Part shown: piece by piece, positions 35,821-45,112 of the stretch | Layout of the letters: each line of letters opens with the position of its first letter | Position numbering within the stretch: position 1 is the first letter of the stretch | The notes under the pieces: model-generated | What the model saw: the letters and a program-made list of their open reading frames with translations, nothing else | Database searches by the model: none | What the model was told of the DNA's origin: nothing | From: Cyclobacterium sp. | Lineage (GTDB): Bacteria; Bacteroidota; Bacteroidia; Cytophagales; Cyclobacteriaceae | Length of the DNA stretch: 64,000 nt | NCBI RefSeq assembly: GCF_014762705.1 | Contig: NZ_JABURL010000028.1 | Span: 1-64,000, forward strand | Direction: 5' to 3' | Translations under genes and position numbers: made by a program

Positions 35821-35902
35821 TTATTTACAATTAATCTAAATAATGTTTGTATTTAAATATTCTGAATTTAACTTTGTGTCATCTTATAATTAATCTAAAT
35901 AA
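35821..35902 (+). promoter_or_regulatory. Promoter flanked by two Fur-like dyads
   Basis: A consensus promoter has TTTG (35846-35849), a 19-base spacer and TAACTTTG (35869-35876). It lies between two copies of AATTAATCTAAATAA (35829-35843 and 35888-35902). The left copy forms a dyad TTATTTA-N9-TAAATAA (35821-35843); the right one begins TTATAATTAATC. This AT-rich layout resembles Fur boxes of Bacteroidota, and the downstream genes are iron-type. Fur binding is inferred. Confidence 0.6.
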
Positions 35903-35928
35903 AGCTCGATCTCGTAAATCTAATTTAA

Positions 35929-37080
35929 ATGAATTACAAACAAGCTTCACTCATTGCTTTTTCCGGATTGATGGCCTTTTCCTGTATGGAAGAAGATGTG
36001 CCGGATAATGTATCCATTAATCCTCCTGCTACTTATGTTTTTGAAAGAGATGGAGCCTCTACAGTCAATTATCAAGGGCAGACAGATCGCCTGAACATGC
36101 TTTCTGAAATGAAAAGTTACCTGGTATCCGGAGACCGGGGAGAAGCACTTTCGTTCCAGAAATTGCTGGACATGTATTCCAATACCAATGCCCCTTTTTC
36201 CAGTGAAGCACTGAATGAGGCTATAACCAAACAACTTGAAAATAAAACCAATGCAGCCCAGATTGATTTTTACAGGAGTTTGATGTCTGATGCGGCTGAA
36301 GTCAGCCAGGATGTTGCCGCTAACAATACCGCTGCTGCCGATGGTATAGCAGGAAGGATAGAAAGAGGTAATACAGGAAATTATGTGAATGTAAACGAAA
36401 AAGGTTGGGAATTTACTCAATTTATAGAAAAGGGTTTGATGGGAGCTGTTTTTTACGATCAGATATTTAATTCTTATCTCAGTCAAGCCAAAATCGGTGA
36501 GTCAGTAGATAATGAGAATCTTGTGGAAGGAAAAAATTACACCACTATGGAGCACCATTGGGATGAAGCATTCGGTTATTGGGGCGTACCGACGGATTTC
36601 CCGAATGGTGATCCGGTTTTAACCCCTGAATACAAAAGGTTTTGGGCTAACTATACAGATGGAAGAGATGGGTTGCTCAATGTAAGTCAACCATTAATGG
36701 ATGCCTATATCCTTGGAAGAGCAGCGATCGTCGCCAAAGAGCATGCAGTGAAAAGCGAACAGATTGAGATAATAATTGATTTGCATGAATTGGTATCTGC
36801 TGCCACGGCAGTACACTATATCAATGATGCCATGGGTTATTTATCATCTGGAGATCAGGGTAACCTGCTGCACGTTGTATCTGAGGCATATACTTTTGTC
36901 CAGGCACTTCAATTTAGTCCCCGTAAAAAGATCAGTCAAAGTGATATTACAGCAATTTTGACAAATGATCTTGGAACGGATGGAAATTTCTGGAAAGTAA
37001 GCAGTGAAAGCCTTCAAAATGCCAAAGACAAGTTAATAACCGCCTATCCGGAATTAAATGACCATGCTGATGCGCTTTAA
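35929..37080 (+). CDS. DUF4856 domain lipoprotein
   Basis: A 383-residue DUF4856 protein. The signal peptide ends in LMAFSCMEED, with C19 as a probable lipid anchor. Family segments are TYVFERDGASTVNYQGQTDR, GNTGNYVNVNEKGWEFTQF, TMEHHWDEAFGYWG and DLGTDGNFWKVS. DUF4856 genes usually sit beside imelysin-like genes and TonB receptors in this phylum, as here, and iron limitation is the usual setting. Its end overlaps the start of the imelysin gene. Its molecular role is not known. Confidence 0.88.
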   Translation: MNYKQASLIAFSGLMAFSCMEEDVPDNVSINPPATYVFERDGASTVNYQGQTDRLNMLSEMKSYLVSGDRGEALSFQKLLDMYSNTNAPFSSEALNEAITKQLENKTNAAQIDFYRSLMSDAAEVSQDVAANNTAAADGIAGRIERGNTGNYVNVNEKGWEFTQFIEKGLMGAVFYDQIFNSYLSQAKIGESVDNENLVEGKNYTTMEHHWDEAFGYWGVPTDFPNGDPVLTPEYKRFWANYTDGRDGLLNVSQPLMDAYILGRAAIVAKEHAVKSEQIEIIIDLHELVSAATAVHYINDAMGYLSSGDQGNLLHVVSEAYTFVQALQFSPRKKISQSDITAILTNDLGTDGNFWKVSSESLQNAKDKLITAYPELNDHADAL

Positions 37081-38194
37081 ACACTTACTCGGGTCATTGA
37101 TTTTGGTAACAGGCCTTATTGGCCTGTTACCTTCTTGTGTTGAAAATTCGGGGGAGGAAAACCAGGAGGTTACTGCTCGAAAACCTGTGCTTGAGAATCT
37201 GGCAAATACGGTGATCATACCCGGGTATGAAAACCTCCTTGCCCAAATGACGCTTCTGGACCAGGCGGTAAATAATTTTACAGGCGAACCGAATCAAGCC
37301 CATCTGACGGCGCTGCGGGCGGATTTCGAAAATACCTATTCCCAGTGGCAAAAGGTATCATTTCTTGAATTCGGCCCTGCATTTTCCCAGACGCTAAGGG
37401 CGGAGTTCAATACCTTTCCGACCGATAATTTTTCCATTGACAATGCGATTGAATCCGGCGAGTTTTCCCTCACAGGTTTTAGCACTACAAATCGCAGGGG
37501 TTTGCCTGCCATGGATTATTTGATTTATGGCCTGGCAGATTCAGATGAGGAGGTCATCGAGAAATACAGTACTGACGTCAATTCCGGGAACCGCAAAGAA
37601 TACCTGATGGCTGTGAGCCAACTTATTTTGAATAAAATTGATTTGGTCTATAACCAATGGGTTCCTTCAGGCGGAAACTATCAGGAAGAATTTATCCAAA
37701 AGGACGGTACCGATGTAGGCTCTTCATTTGGGGAAATGGTCAATGCGCTTTCCCAGTATCTCGAAAGGTTCAGCAGAGATGCCCGGATGGGGATTCCTCT
37801 GGGCAAAAGATCTCAGGGGGTGATTATTCCAAGAAATGTGGAGGCCTATTACAGCCAGAAATCAATTCCTCTATTAAAAGCCCATATTTCAGGAATGAAG
37901 GATTTTTACCTTGGGAATAGGGAGGGAAACGAAGGAAAAGGTTTTTATGATTTTCTCATTGAAATCAAGACTGGAGAAGACGAAGGCCTGGCCCAGCGGA
38001 TTTTAGACCAATTTGACCTGATTCTGAGCAGACTCGATCAGGTACCTTCACCGCTTTCTGCTACCATACAGAATAACCCTGCCCCTGCGGAAGCGGCACA
38101 TCTGGAATTGCAAAAGCAGGTTATTCTAATCAAAACAGAATTTTCCTCCGCCCTGGGCGTGCTGATTACCTATCAGGACAATGACGGTGATTAA
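37058..38194 (+). CDS. Imelysin-family lipoprotein
   Basis: A 378-residue imelysin-like protein (peptidase M75-like/EfeO-like). The start overlaps the previous gene by 23 bases; ATGs at 37064 and 37070 are alternatives. The signal peptide ends in LIGLLPSC, a lipobox. The two-repeat helical fold is indicated by the helical SQWQKVSFLEFGPAF region. The family's GxHxxE motif is replaced by GLPAMD in RGLPAMDYLIYG (about residues 147-158), so peptidase activity is unlikely and metal binding may differ. Similar variants are known in Bacteroidota. It is probably a surface or periplasmic iron-related protein. Confidence 0.88.
   Translation: MTMLMRFKHLLGSLILVTGLIGLLPSCVENSGEENQEVTARKPVLENLANTVIIPGYENLLAQMTLLDQAVNNFTGEPNQAHLTALRADFENTYSQWQKVSFLEFGPAFSQTLRAEFNTFPTDNFSIDNAIESGEFSLTGFSTTNRRGLPAMDYLIYGLADSDEEVIEKYSTDVNSGNRKEYLMAVSQLILNKIDLVYNQWVPSGGNYQEEFIQKDGTDVGSSFGEMVNALSQYLERFSRDARMGIPLGKRSQGVIIPRNVEAYYSQKSIPLLKAHISGMKDFYLGNREGNEGKGFYDFLIEIKTGEDEGLAQRILDQFDLILSRLDQVPSPLSATIQNNPAPAEAAHLELQKQVILIKTEFSSALGVLITYQDNDGD
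37105..37131 (+). promoter_or_regulatory. 27-base perfect hairpin inside the imelysin leader sequence
   Basis: GGTAACAGGCC / GGCCTGTTACC, an 11-base perfect stem with a five-base loop TTATT, lies within the signal-peptide codons of the imelysin gene, 25 bases after the DUF4856 stop. It is far more stable than neighbouring sequence and could reduce or couple expression of downstream genes. Confidence 0.5.
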
Positions 38195-38207
38195 CTAATT
38201 CAATAAA

Positions 38208-39563
38208 GTGAAAGCACCTATAAATACCTGTTTCAACAAGCCAATCTCAATAGCACCATTGATTCATTTCAGGGTGCTTTTTGGTTTGATCATGTTTATC
38301 AGTGTACTCAGGTTTGTCTTCAATGGTTGGATAGCAACTCAATATATTGAACCTGAATTTCATTTTACCTACTATGGATTTTCTTGGGTTAGCAATCCGG
38401 GTGAAACAGGCATGTACCTTCTTTTTATCACCATGGCATTGTCGGCATTAGGTATTGCCCTGGGCTTGTATTACAGGCTATCAGCTTTGCTTTTTTTTCT
38501 TTCCTTTACCTATGTGGAATTGATAGATGTCACCAATTATCTCAATCACTATTACTTTGTAAGCCTGGTTGCATTTTTGATGCTCTGGATGCCCGCTCAT
38601 TTAGCTTTTTCAGTTGATTCAAAAAGGAAAGGTTTTTCGATTTCCCTGATACCAAATGGGTATGTGCTCATTATCCAATTGCTGTTGAGCATGGTCTATT
38701 TTTATGCCGGATTGGCGAAATTGAATCCGGCGTGGATGATGGAGGCACTTCCACTGAAAATTTGGCTTCCCATGTTTAATCATTTGCCACTGATAGGTGG
38801 ATGGATGAGTGAACTTTGGCTGGCTTATGCATTCAGCTGGTTTGGGGCCATCTACGATCTCAGTATCCCGTTTTTACTTTTTTATGGCAGGACAAGGCCC
38901 TATGCCTACATTGCAGTATTGGTTTTTCACCTATCCACCTGGCTGCTATTTCCCATAGGGATGTTTCCCTTTATCATGATTCTGGCCACCACTATTTTCT
39001 TTTCCCCGGAAAGCCATTTAAAAGTAGCCGATTTTCTCAGGAATATTTTTCGAAAGAAAAGCGACACTGCATACAATTCTTCGAATATGCTGTATAAAGC
39101 TCCCTACCAAAAGCTGATCTGGAGCCTTTTTGCAGCATTTTTGGTGTTTCAACTCCTTTTGCCCCTGCGGGCTTATGCTTATCCGGGTAATCTTTTCTGG
39201 ACGGAGCAGGGTTATCGCTTTTCCTGGAGGGTGATGTTGATGGAAAAGGCCGGATATGCCATTTTTCATATCAGGGACAAAGTTACAGGAAAGGAATGGG
39301 AAGATTATGCCAGTGATTACCTCAGTCCCATGCAGGAAAAACAAATGGCAACCCAACCGGATTTGATCCTTCAATTTGCTCATTTTTTAAAGCAAAAACT
39401 GGCGGATCAGGGATATGAAAAAGTGGAAATCCGGGCTGAAGTATATGTCAGTTTAAATGGTGGAATGAACCAGTTACTGATAGATTCCAATACCGACCTG
39501 ACTCAAATCGAAGACGGTTTCGCTCCTAAAACATGGATTTTACCTTACAAGAAAAGTTTATGA
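38208..39563 (+). CDS. HTTM domain (vitamin K-dependent carboxylase-like) membrane protein
   Basis: A 451-residue protein with a GTG start, 13 bases after the imelysin stop. Its first 290 residues are very hydrophobic (about 8 helices) and match the HTTM domain shared with vitamin K-dependent gamma-carboxylase: FRVLFGLIMFISVLRF, TNYLNHYYFVSLVAF and YFYAGLAKLNPAWM. The C-terminal 150 residues are probably exposed and start LLPLRAYAYPGNLFWTEQG. No proven function is known for bacterial HTTM proteins. Placement between imelysin and TonB receptor genes is conserved in this phylum, so a link to iron-protein handling is likely but unproven. Confidence 0.88.
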   Translation: MKAPINTCFNKPISIAPLIHFRVLFGLIMFISVLRFVFNGWIATQYIEPEFHFTYYGFSWVSNPGETGMYLLFITMALSALGIALGLYYRLSALLFFLSFTYVELIDVTNYLNHYYFVSLVAFLMLWMPAHLAFSVDSKRKGFSISLIPNGYVLIIQLLLSMVYFYAGLAKLNPAWMMEALPLKIWLPMFNHLPLIGGWMSELWLAYAFSWFGAIYDLSIPFLLFYGRTRPYAYIAVLVFHLSTWLLFPIGMFPFIMILATTIFFSPESHLKVADFLRNIFRKKSDTAYNSSNMLYKAPYQKLIWSLFAAFLVFQLLLPLRAYAYPGNLFWTEQGYRFSWRVMLMEKAGYAIFHIRDKVTGKEWEDYASDYLSPMQEKQMATQPDLILQFAHFLKQKLADQGYEKVEIRAEVYVSLNGGMNQLLIDSNTDLTQIEDGFAPKTWILPYKKSL

Positions 39564-41986
39564 AAAGCTTGCTGACCATATTGCTTTTGACTTTATTTTA
39601 CCTTCCTTTACGGGCGCAGGTTACGGTGAAGGGAACCGTTGAAAGCTTAGGAGAATCTCTTCCCGGAGCCTATATTTTTTTGAGGGGAACAGGTTTTCAA
39701 ACGGTAAGTGACCAGAATGGAGAATTTTCCCTTTTTGCTGTCCCTCAGGGAGATTATATTCTTCAAGTGTTTTTTTCCGGAAGAAAGACTTTTCATAAGG
39801 AGCTGTCTATCAGACCTGATGAACAGGTTATTCAGCTAAGAATAGAGATGGAGGAAATCAGTGGTGACCTGAATCAGGTTACGGTCATTGGTGACCATTC
39901 CGATGCTTATGGCATTCGCAGGTTAGGAGCGGTCGAAGGAACCGCCATCTATGAAGCTAAAAAGAATGAAGTCATTCAGCTCGATAATATGACCGCCAAT
40001 CTGGCGACCAACAACAGCAGACAAATATATGCCAAGGTTCCGGGTCTTAACATTTATGAAAGTGATGGAGCTGGATTGCAATTGGGGATAGGAGCAAGGG
40101 GTCTTGATCCCAACAGGACATCCCACTTCAATGTACGCCAAAACGGCTATGACATTAGCGCAGACGCTTTAGGTTATCCGGAAAGTTACTATACCCCGTC
40201 CACAGAGGGGGTGGACCGGATTGAGGTGGTACGTGGTGCGGCATCCTTGCAGTATGGTACTCAGTTTGGCGGTTTGCTGAATTTCGTGATGAAGGAAGGA
40301 GCTGAGGATAAAAAGCTCAATGTGGTACTTAGAAATACGGTCGGTTCTTATGGATTTCTGAATACCTTCAGCAGTGTAGGCGGGAGCTCAGATAAATGGA
40401 ATTACTATGCATTTTTTCAATACAAGCGGGGTGATGGATGGAGAGCCAATAGTGAATTTGATTCTAAAATGGCGTATACTGCGCTATCTTTTAAGCCAAA
40501 TGATCGGTTCAAGGTGAAATTGGAGTACACCATGATGGATTACCTTGCCCGGCAGGCAGGAGGACTTACCGATGCCCTTTTTGAAGAAAATCCACGCCAA
40601 TCCATCCGGTCAAGAAATTGGTTTAAAGTCAACTGGAATTTATTGGCTAGCCAGTTGGATTATAAAATCAACAATCAGCTCAAAATTAATCTCAGAAATT
40701 TTGGCCTTATCGGGGGGCGGGATGCCCTGGGTAATCTGGGCCGTATTGACAGGATTGACGATGATTTGGAGCGAAACCTTTTTGTAGATGATTTCCAGAA
40801 TTTCGGTTCAGAGCTCAGATTGATGTATAATTATCGCCTGGGTAAACAAGAAAATGCCTTTTTGATCGGAGGCCGTTATTACAAAGGATTTACCGACAGA
40901 AAACAAGGTTTGGGATCGGCAGGTGACGATGCGGATTTTAGGTTTCTTAACCCCGGTAACCTGGAAGATGCAGATTATGATTTTCCCGGAAATAATATTT
41001 CTTTTTTTGCCGAAAATGTCTTTAATCTCAACGATAAAATCAGCCTTACACCAGGTGCTCGGTTTGAATATATTCAGACCGCAGCAAGTGGTTATTATGG
41101 CGGATCAACATTGATTCCTGATCCAGTTACCGGATTTGCAAGAGATTCAACTTTTCAGGTATTTGAAACACTGGACAGGAAAAGGAGTTTTGTTTTCGGA
41201 GGTTTGGGCTTTAGCTATAAACCTAAAGAAAATCATGAATTCTACGCCAATTTTTCACAAAATTACCGCTCTATCAATTTCAACGACATTCGGGTAAATA
41301 ATCCCAATTTGGTGGTCGATGAAAATATTCAGGACGAAAGAGGCTATAACTTTGATTTGGGCATCCGTGGCAATCGCGACAGGAAATTCAATTATGATAT
41401 CAGTTTATTTTATTTGAAGTACCAGGACAGGATAGGGGCTATATTGCAAACGGACCCGGAGAGCTTCCGGATCTATCGCTACCGAACCAATGTGGCTGAT
41501 GCCTACAGTATGGGATTGGAGGCTTTTGGGGAAATGGATTTGCTTCGGGTTTTGGATTGGAATGAAAAATACAGACTTAATTTCTTCACTAATATTTCTG
41601 TGATCGATGCCCGGTACCAAAGTTCGGATGAAAAGGTGCTGGAAGGCAACAGGGTGGAACTGGTGCCTCCCTTTAGTATTCGATCCGGTGTTACATTTGG
41701 CTTGGGTGCTTTTAATATGACCTATCAGTATTCCCATGTGGAGGAACATTTCACAGATGCTTCAAATGCTGTAAGGACCCCTTCCGCAGTGGAAGGCATC
41801 ATCCCGGCTTACCAGGTAATGGACCTTTCGATGAGTTATTTGTATAAGTTTATTAAATTGGAAGGAAGTGTCAATAATCTGACGGATAGCCATTATTTTA
41901 CCAGGAGGGCTGCAGGGTATCCCGGACCAGGAATTATCCCCTCTGATGGCAGGACTTTTTTCCTGACAGTGGAATTTAATTTTTAA
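39560..41986 (+). CDS. FecA-like TonB-dependent receptor
   Basis: An 808-residue outer-membrane receptor. The start at 39560 overlaps the HTTM stop by four bases (ATGA) and gives the signal peptide MKSLLTILLLTLFYLPLRAQ. A CarboxypepD_reg-like domain (about 22-105) precedes the plug (about 110-240) with KVPGLNIYESDGAGLQLGIG, DRIEVVRGAASLQYGTQFG and a barrel ending FFLTVEFNF. The layout resembles FecA-like ferric-siderophore/citrate receptors. As last gene of the DUF4856-imelysin-HTTM operon, behind Fur-like dyads, it probably imports an iron chelate. Confidence 0.92.
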   Translation: MKSLLTILLLTLFYLPLRAQVTVKGTVESLGESLPGAYIFLRGTGFQTVSDQNGEFSLFAVPQGDYILQVFFSGRKTFHKELSIRPDEQVIQLRIEMEEISGDLNQVTVIGDHSDAYGIRRLGAVEGTAIYEAKKNEVIQLDNMTANLATNNSRQIYAKVPGLNIYESDGAGLQLGIGARGLDPNRTSHFNVRQNGYDISADALGYPESYYTPSTEGVDRIEVVRGAASLQYGTQFGGLLNFVMKEGAEDKKLNVVLRNTVGSYGFLNTFSSVGGSSDKWNYYAFFQYKRGDGWRANSEFDSKMAYTALSFKPNDRFKVKLEYTMMDYLARQAGGLTDALFEENPRQSIRSRNWFKVNWNLLASQLDYKINNQLKINLRNFGLIGGRDALGNLGRIDRIDDDLERNLFVDDFQNFGSELRLMYNYRLGKQENAFLIGGRYYKGFTDRKQGLGSAGDDADFRFLNPGNLEDADYDFPGNNISFFAENVFNLNDKISLTPGARFEYIQTAASGYYGGSTLIPDPVTGFARDSTFQVFETLDRKRSFVFGGLGFSYKPKENHEFYANFSQNYRSINFNDIRVNNPNLVVDENIQDERGYNFDLGIRGNRDRKFNYDISLFYLKYQDRIGAILQTDPESFRIYRYRTNVADAYSMGLEAFGEMDLLRVLDWNEKYRLNFFTNISVIDARYQSSDEKVLEGNRVELVPPFSIRSGVTFGLGAFNMTYQYSHVEEHFTDASNAVRTPSAVEGIIPAYQVMDLSMSYLYKFIKLEGSVNNLTDSHYFTRRAAGYPGPGIIPSDGRTFFLTVEFNF

Positions 41987-42064
41987 AAAGCAATTGGACA
42001 GGTAATACTTTTTATTTTTAATTTTGAGCAGGATTAATCAACATTATCATTGCTCCAAGCGCAT

Positions 42065-42217
42065 TTATTCCAAATTACCCATACATTTTAATTTACCTTT
42101 AAGATCTTTGATCTTTTCCTGTTGATTCAATGCAAACCGGCTACTACGGTGGCTTTTTTGGTTTTGAGCCCGGATGTTTTCATCGCCTTCTCCAATAATA
42201 TCAATATTGGATCGCAT
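42065..42217 (-). CDS. Possible small protein of 50 residues
   Basis: A minus-strand frame of 50 codons (MRSNIDIIGEGDENIRAQNQ start, QQEKIKDLKGKLKCMGNLE end), rich in charged residues as in real small proteins. AAGAAG lies just ahead of the start codon. No family recognised. It sits alone in a 600-base gap between the iron operon and the FAD oxidase gene, where nothing else is seen. Low confidence. Confidence 0.3.
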   Translation of the reverse strand: MRSNIDIIGEGDENIRAQNQKSHRSSRFALNQQEKIKDLKGKLKCMGNLE

Positions 42218-42595
42218 GATGTCTTCTTTTTAATTAAATAAACAAAATGAATCCAAAAAAATAATGGATTTGAGTAAAAGACGTAAAATGGGGGTTTTTA
42301 TCGTTAGGGATTAATGTATTTTAGAATCAAGCAAGTAGTATCATTTTTCAGTAGCAAATAGTCTTCAAATAAGGCAAAAAAATATGTAGCGCAAAGAAAA
42401 AGCAGAAGAACCAGATGCTGTTGAAATCTTTGCTTAGGAAGCAAAATGAATAGAAAGATTGCTTCTTTGATCAGAATGATACATCTGTACTATGATCTGA
42501 AACATTTGTACTAACTCCTTAAGGCCATTTTTTAATAGATTTAGCAGTAGTTTTTTACCTGATTTCAACCAATCTCTCACTTAAACCCAATCCAA

Positions 42596-43978
42596 ATGGC
42601 CAATCAAACCATCATTTCGCAACATCCCATACCTACTAAAACATGGGGAAAATTAAAAAACGCTTTAACCGGGGAGCTTCTATTGCCCGATTCCAAGGGA
42701 TATGATGAATCAAGGATCATTTGGAATGGCATGATCGACCGTAAACCTGCTTGTATCATCCAATGTGCCGATGTCGACGATGTAGTTGCCGCCGTTAATT
42801 TCGGCAGAAAACATGAAATGCTGGTGGCAGTAAAAGGCGGAGGGCACAATGCAGCAGGTTTTGCCATCTGTGATGAAGGGATGGTCATTGACCTTTCCAA
42901 AATGAAAGGAATTGAGGTGGATCCAACCACTCAAACGGCAATTGCCCAACCCGGAGTATTGTGGGGAGAATTTGATGCTGCAACACAGGAGCACGGCCTG
43001 GCGGTGACCGGCGGGGCAGTATCCACTACCGGTATTGCAGGACTGACATTGGGAGGGGGAGTAGGCTGGTTGATGGGAAAATTCGGTGCCACCTGTGATA
43101 ACCTGCTTTCCGCACAATTGGTAACTGCTGATGGAGAAGTTTTGCAAGCAAACCCAGAGGAAAACCCCGACCTCTTTTGGGCTATCTGTGGTGGTGGAGG
43201 AAATTTTGGAATTGTCACCTGCTTTAAATTTCAACTGCATAAACTCGGCCCCATCATAGGTGGAATGGTTCTGCATCCCATGGATAAAATTGAAGAAATG
43301 CTGAAGTTTTTCCGAAGCTTTACCGAAAATGCGCCGGATGAATTAACCACCTATGCATTCACCATGACAAGTCCTGACGGTATGCCAATGGCAGGCATGG
43401 CCTTGTGCTACTGTGGCCATGACCTGGAAGAAGGTGAAAAAATAATTGCTCCACTGCGTGCATTTGGCCCCCCTTTGGCTGATATGATCTGCCCCATGCC
43501 CTATCTTCAGCAGCAGTCCATGCTCGATGCAACGGTACCCCATGGACAATTCAGCTATTGGAAGGCAAACCAGCTTGATTCATTAAGCGATGAGGCCATA
43601 TCAACCTTTAAAAAGCAAATTCCATCGGTTACTTCTCCCCGGACAATGGTCCTCATTGAACACCATCATGGAGCTATCAACAAAGTTTCGCCAGATGCCA
43701 CAGCTTTCAGACAAAGGAAGTCTCCCTACGATTTTATCATTATTTCCTTGTGGAATCAACCAGATGAGTCTGACAAGCACATTAAATGGACCCGGAATTT
43801 CTTTGCGGCCATGAAGCCTTTTTTCAGCAGTGGAGTTTATGTAAACGCCCTTCACAATGATGAAGGCAATGATCGGGTCCGGGCTGCGTATGGGGATAAT
43901 TATGAAAAATTGCGGCATATAAAGCAAAAATACGATCCCGATAATTTCTTCAGGTGGAACAATAACATTGTGCCCTGA
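42596..43978 (+). CDS. FAD-binding oxidoreductase with BBE domain
   Basis: A 460-residue berberine-bridge-type FAD oxidase. The FAD domain (about residues 45-215) has VAVKGGGHNAAGFAICD with the histidine that commonly binds FAD covalently, and GVSTTG-type loops (GGAVSTTGIAGLTLGGGVGW). The substrate domain follows, and the BBE motif is near the C-terminus (YVNALHNDEGNDRVRAAYG, then NFFRWNNNI). No signal peptide, so cytoplasmic. Such enzymes oxidise sugars, alcohols or aromatic rings. It lies upstream of a broken SDR gene. Substrate unknown. Confidence 0.9.
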   Translation: MANQTIISQHPIPTKTWGKLKNALTGELLLPDSKGYDESRIIWNGMIDRKPACIIQCADVDDVVAAVNFGRKHEMLVAVKGGGHNAAGFAICDEGMVIDLSKMKGIEVDPTTQTAIAQPGVLWGEFDAATQEHGLAVTGGAVSTTGIAGLTLGGGVGWLMGKFGATCDNLLSAQLVTADGEVLQANPEENPDLFWAICGGGGNFGIVTCFKFQLHKLGPIIGGMVLHPMDKIEEMLKFFRSFTENAPDELTTYAFTMTSPDGMPMAGMALCYCGHDLEEGEKIIAPLRAFGPPLADMICPMPYLQQQSMLDATVPHGQFSYWKANQLDSLSDEAISTFKKQIPSVTSPRTMVLIEHHHGAINKVSPDATAFRQRKSPYDFIIISLWNQPDESDKHIKWTRNFFAAMKPFFSSGVYVNALHNDEGNDRVRAAYGDNYEKLRHIKQKYDPDNFFRWNNNIVP

Positions 43979-44049
43979 TACAAACTGCCCGAATGGCTCA
44001 CCAAAAGTTTCTGAGGATAGAATTAATTTAACCCAAACTAAAAATAACC

Positions 44050-44923
44050 ATGAAAAATGTATTGATTACCGGAGAAAGCAGGGGTATCGGGAGGGAGACG
44101 GCCCTGGCCTTTGGCAGGGCAGGCCACAATGTTTTTGCTACCATGCGAAGCCCGAATAAAGCTGCTGACTACAGGCAGCAAATCAAGGATTAAGCTTTAT
44201 CCATCCATATAGAAAAATTGGATGTAGATTCTGATAAATCCGTTATGCACTGCATCGATACCATCGTCCGGGGGGCATGGCCCTATTGATATTCTGGTAA
44301 ACAATGCAGGAATTGAGCGGCATGGTTCGGTAGAGGAAATGCCCTTGTCTGAAATCAGGCGAGTAATGAAAATCAATTATTTTGGTGTCATCCGCTGTAT
44401 CAAGGCGGTTTTGGCCAACATGCGGCAAAATAAAGAAGGTTGCATCATAAACGTAAGTTCAATGGCTGGTAAAATTGTATTAAGTCCACTTGGCCCCTAT
44501 AGTGCCAGCAAATTTGCATTGGAAGCCATTACAGAGGCTTTGGCGCAAGACCTGACACCTTATAACATTCGAGTATCTTTGGTGGAGCTGGGGATCATCA
44601 ATACTGATCTGGCTACAGATATTACAAACAATGATCCATCCGTTTATCCACAAGTTCGTCGTATCGGACATTTTTGGACTGAATAATTGAAATACCCGGT
44701 ACCTCCCTCACTGGTGGTAGATAAAATCCTGGAAGTGGCGGAAAGCAGCTCCTGGCAATTGAGATATCCTGTGAGACCGGATTCCATACCGTTTTGGGAT
44801 TGGCGATCATCCATGAGCGATGAGCAATAGATGGACTGGAACGATCAGCCGGATGAGGATTGGTACAATGCGGTGGAGTCCACCTTCGGGATGAACTGCA
44901 GACCGGAGAAAGTGGAGAAGTAA
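44050..44923 (+). pseudogene. SDR-family oxidoreductase, broken
   Basis: A full-length SDR interrupted by TAA at 44191-44193, a frameshift near 44270-44285, TAA at 44684-44686 and TAG at 44828-44830. Otherwise all parts are present: the cofactor loop VLITGESRGIGRETALAFG, NNAG, the catalytic VSSMAG serine and YSASK, and a C-terminus ending WYNAVESTFGMNCRPEK. The last part is repeated at 45805-45946. The gene is clearly inactive but recent. Confidence 0.85.
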
Positions 44924-45016
44924 AAGTTAACCGACCCTTGAGGTTTCCAAAACCTCGAGGGTCTTATCCCATATACAAACGAAAAAACCGTCGAGGTCTC
45001 AAAGACCTCAACGGTT
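44860..45016 (+). repeat. Direct repeat copy 1: SDR C-terminus plus two hairpins
   Basis: Starts within the SDR pseudogene (TGGTACAATG) and runs through two palindromes, GACCCTTGAGGTTT.../...AAACCTCGAGGGTC (44933-44963) and AACCGTCGAGGTCT.../...GACCTCAACGGTT (44986-45016). A second copy at 45877-46040 has the same order. The DUF2442/DUF4160 pair lies between the two. Confidence 0.8.
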
Positions 45017-45112
45017 ATCGGGCATGTAAACTTTTGGTGTTTTCTGAATGCCGAAGGACTAAACCGGTGCGTTCACGAAAAAACTTATGGGTCCCATGCC
45101 CAAAAGGTTGGC

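Noticed and set aside
35947-36486. A 179-codon frame on the minus strand
   Set aside because: Antisense to the DUF4856 gene, which has a clear signal peptide and family motifs.
42710-43276. A 188-codon frame on the minus strand
   Set aside because: Antisense to the FAD oxidoreductase; no recognisable domain.
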